Shown piece after piece: positions 5,729-6,627 of a stretch of 6,627 bases of DNA (within the stretch, counting starts at the first letter, position 1; every line of letters begins with the position of its first letter). This DNA comes from Clostridium_AB sp036639235 (GTDB taxonomy: Bacteria; Bacillota; Clostridia; Clostridiales; Caloramatoraceae), in the NCBI RefSeq assembly GCF_036639235.1, contig NZ_JAVWJB010000059.1:1-6627 (forward strand), read 5' to 3'. The notes beneath the pieces are model-generated. The model was not told the origin of the DNA and searched no databases. It saw only the letters and a list, made by a program, of their open reading frames with translations. The translations under genes were made by a program, and so were the position numbers.

Positions 5729-6627
5729 TTGAAGAAATTAGTAATTATGGTACTAACATTAACGATTGGGTTAACACTTGTATCATGTACTACAAAAAAG
5801 GAGGAAACAAAGGAAGCAAAGGAAGTAAGAATAGGATTCTTTCCTAATATAACTCATTCACAGGCATTATACTCAAAGGCAACAGGAGAATTTGAAAAGA
5901 GTTTTGGAAATAGGGTAAAGGTGGATTATAAAACCTTTAATTCAGGACCATCTGAGGTAGAGGCAATGATTGCTAATGAATTAGATATTGGATATATAGG
6001 ACCTGGTCCTGCAATTAATGCATTTGAAAAAACAAAGGGTGGTATAAGGATTTTATCAGGTGCAGCTGATGGAGGAGCTATTGTTGTAGCATTATCAAAG
6101 TCTAATATTAAAACAGTTAAGGATTTAGCTGGTAAAAAGGTATCTGTACCAGGACCTGGGAATACTCAGGATCTATGCCTTAGAGCACTTCTTAAGGAAA
6201 ATGGGTTAAGTTCAACTAATAATGGAGGAAACGTAGAGGTTATTAAGGCTAATAATCAGGATGTTAAAGCCCTTTTAGATAAAGGAAGTATAGATGCTGC
6301 TATAGTTCCAGAACCATGGGGGTCATTATTAGAAATAGAATCAGATGCGAGGGTTATTGTTGAAAGCAATAAGGTTTATAACGATGGGGATTACCCTGTA
6401 GCACTTGTAATGGTAAGAGAAAAGTTTGTTAAGAGTAATCCGGAGCTTGTTGAAAAGTTCTTAAAGGCTCATATTTTATCAACTGAAAAGATTAAGTCTA
6501 ATCAAGGTGAGGCTATAAAAATTATTAATGATGAGCTGAAAAAACTTACTAAAAAGCCACTTGATGAAAAGATTTTAGAAAAATCATTTGGAAGAATTAA
6601 ATTTGTAAATGATATTAATTTAGATGT
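5729..6627 (+). CDS. SsuA/TauA-type ABC transporter substrate-binding lipoprotein (3' truncated)
   Basis: The protein is open to the right edge; 299 codons are visible, near the ~330 expected for the family, so only a little is missing. Residues 1-20 form a lipoprotein signal: KK, a hydrophobic core, then LVSC with C20 as the lipidated cysteine. The protein would therefore be anchored outside the membrane. A charged linker rich in K and E (KKEETKEAKE) follows. The mature part has the SsuA/TauA/NMT1-like layout: VRIGFFPNITHSQAL, LDIGYIGPGPA (85-95), KDLAGKKVSVPGPGNTQD, and VPEPWGS with W197. Family members bind sulfonates, taurine, nitrate or pyrimidine precursors. Placed after APS reductase genes, this one probably serves sulfur uptake, of sulfate or a sulfonate; the ligand cannot be told from sequence. 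ATPase and permease genes are expected just downstream. The start is TTG 5729, with ATG 5723 as the alternative. Confidence 0.88.
   Translation, partial: MKKLVIMVLTLTIGLTLVSCTTKKEETKEAKEVRIGFFPNITHSQALYSKATGEFEKSFGNRVKVDYKTFNSGPSEVEAMIANELDIGYIGPGPAINAFEKTKGGIRILSGAADGGAIVVALSKSNIKTVKDLAGKKVSVPGPGNTQDLCLRALLKENGLSSTNNGGNVEVIKANNQDVKALLDKGSIDAAIVPEPWGSLLEIESDARVIVESNKVYNDGDYPVALVMVREKFVKSNPELVEKFLKAHILSTEKIKSNQGEAIKIINDELKKLTKKPLDEKILEKSFGRIKFVNDINLD

Overview
The window is AT-rich, with strong AGGAGG-type ribosome binding sites, some TTG starts, tightly packed genes and intrinsic terminators. This suggests a low-GC Firmicute, most probably a Clostridium or close relative. The assignment rests on protein resemblance and gene order recalled from clostridia; no search was run.

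Region 1 (1-668) holds the 3' end of carB, the large subunit of carbamoyl-phosphate synthase, closed by a clear intrinsic terminator. Region 2 (about 730-1341) is a one-gene unit encoding a 170-residue protein that resembles the N-terminal part of archaeal TiaS (IDDTDS motif and a glycine-rich IIGALAG motif). It has its own terminator, and its function in bacteria is unknown to me.

Region 3 (about 1431 to the right edge) is an assimilatory sulfate reduction operon on the + strand: siroheme sulfite reductase, APS kinase (cysC), a flavoprotein like the alpha subunit of APS reductase (aprA-like), a small two-cluster ferredoxin like its beta subunit (aprB-like), and a lipoprotein solute-binding protein of the SsuA/TauA type that runs off the window. 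A sigma-A-like promoter and a 17-bp dyad precede the operon. A second dyad with the same half-site and the same 5-nt spacer lies before the transporter gene, which suggests one shared sulfur-responsive regulator.

As a pathway, the binding protein would capture a sulfur oxyanion or sulfonate, and an ATP sulfurylase (not in the window, perhaps downstream) would make APS. The AprBA-like pair would reduce APS to sulfite plus AMP, and the siroheme enzyme would reduce sulfite to sulfide for cysteine synthesis. The main surprises are a dissimilatory-type APS reductase in compact form in a biosynthetic setting, its co-occurrence with an APS kinase that would compete for the same substrate, and the short TiaS-like protein.
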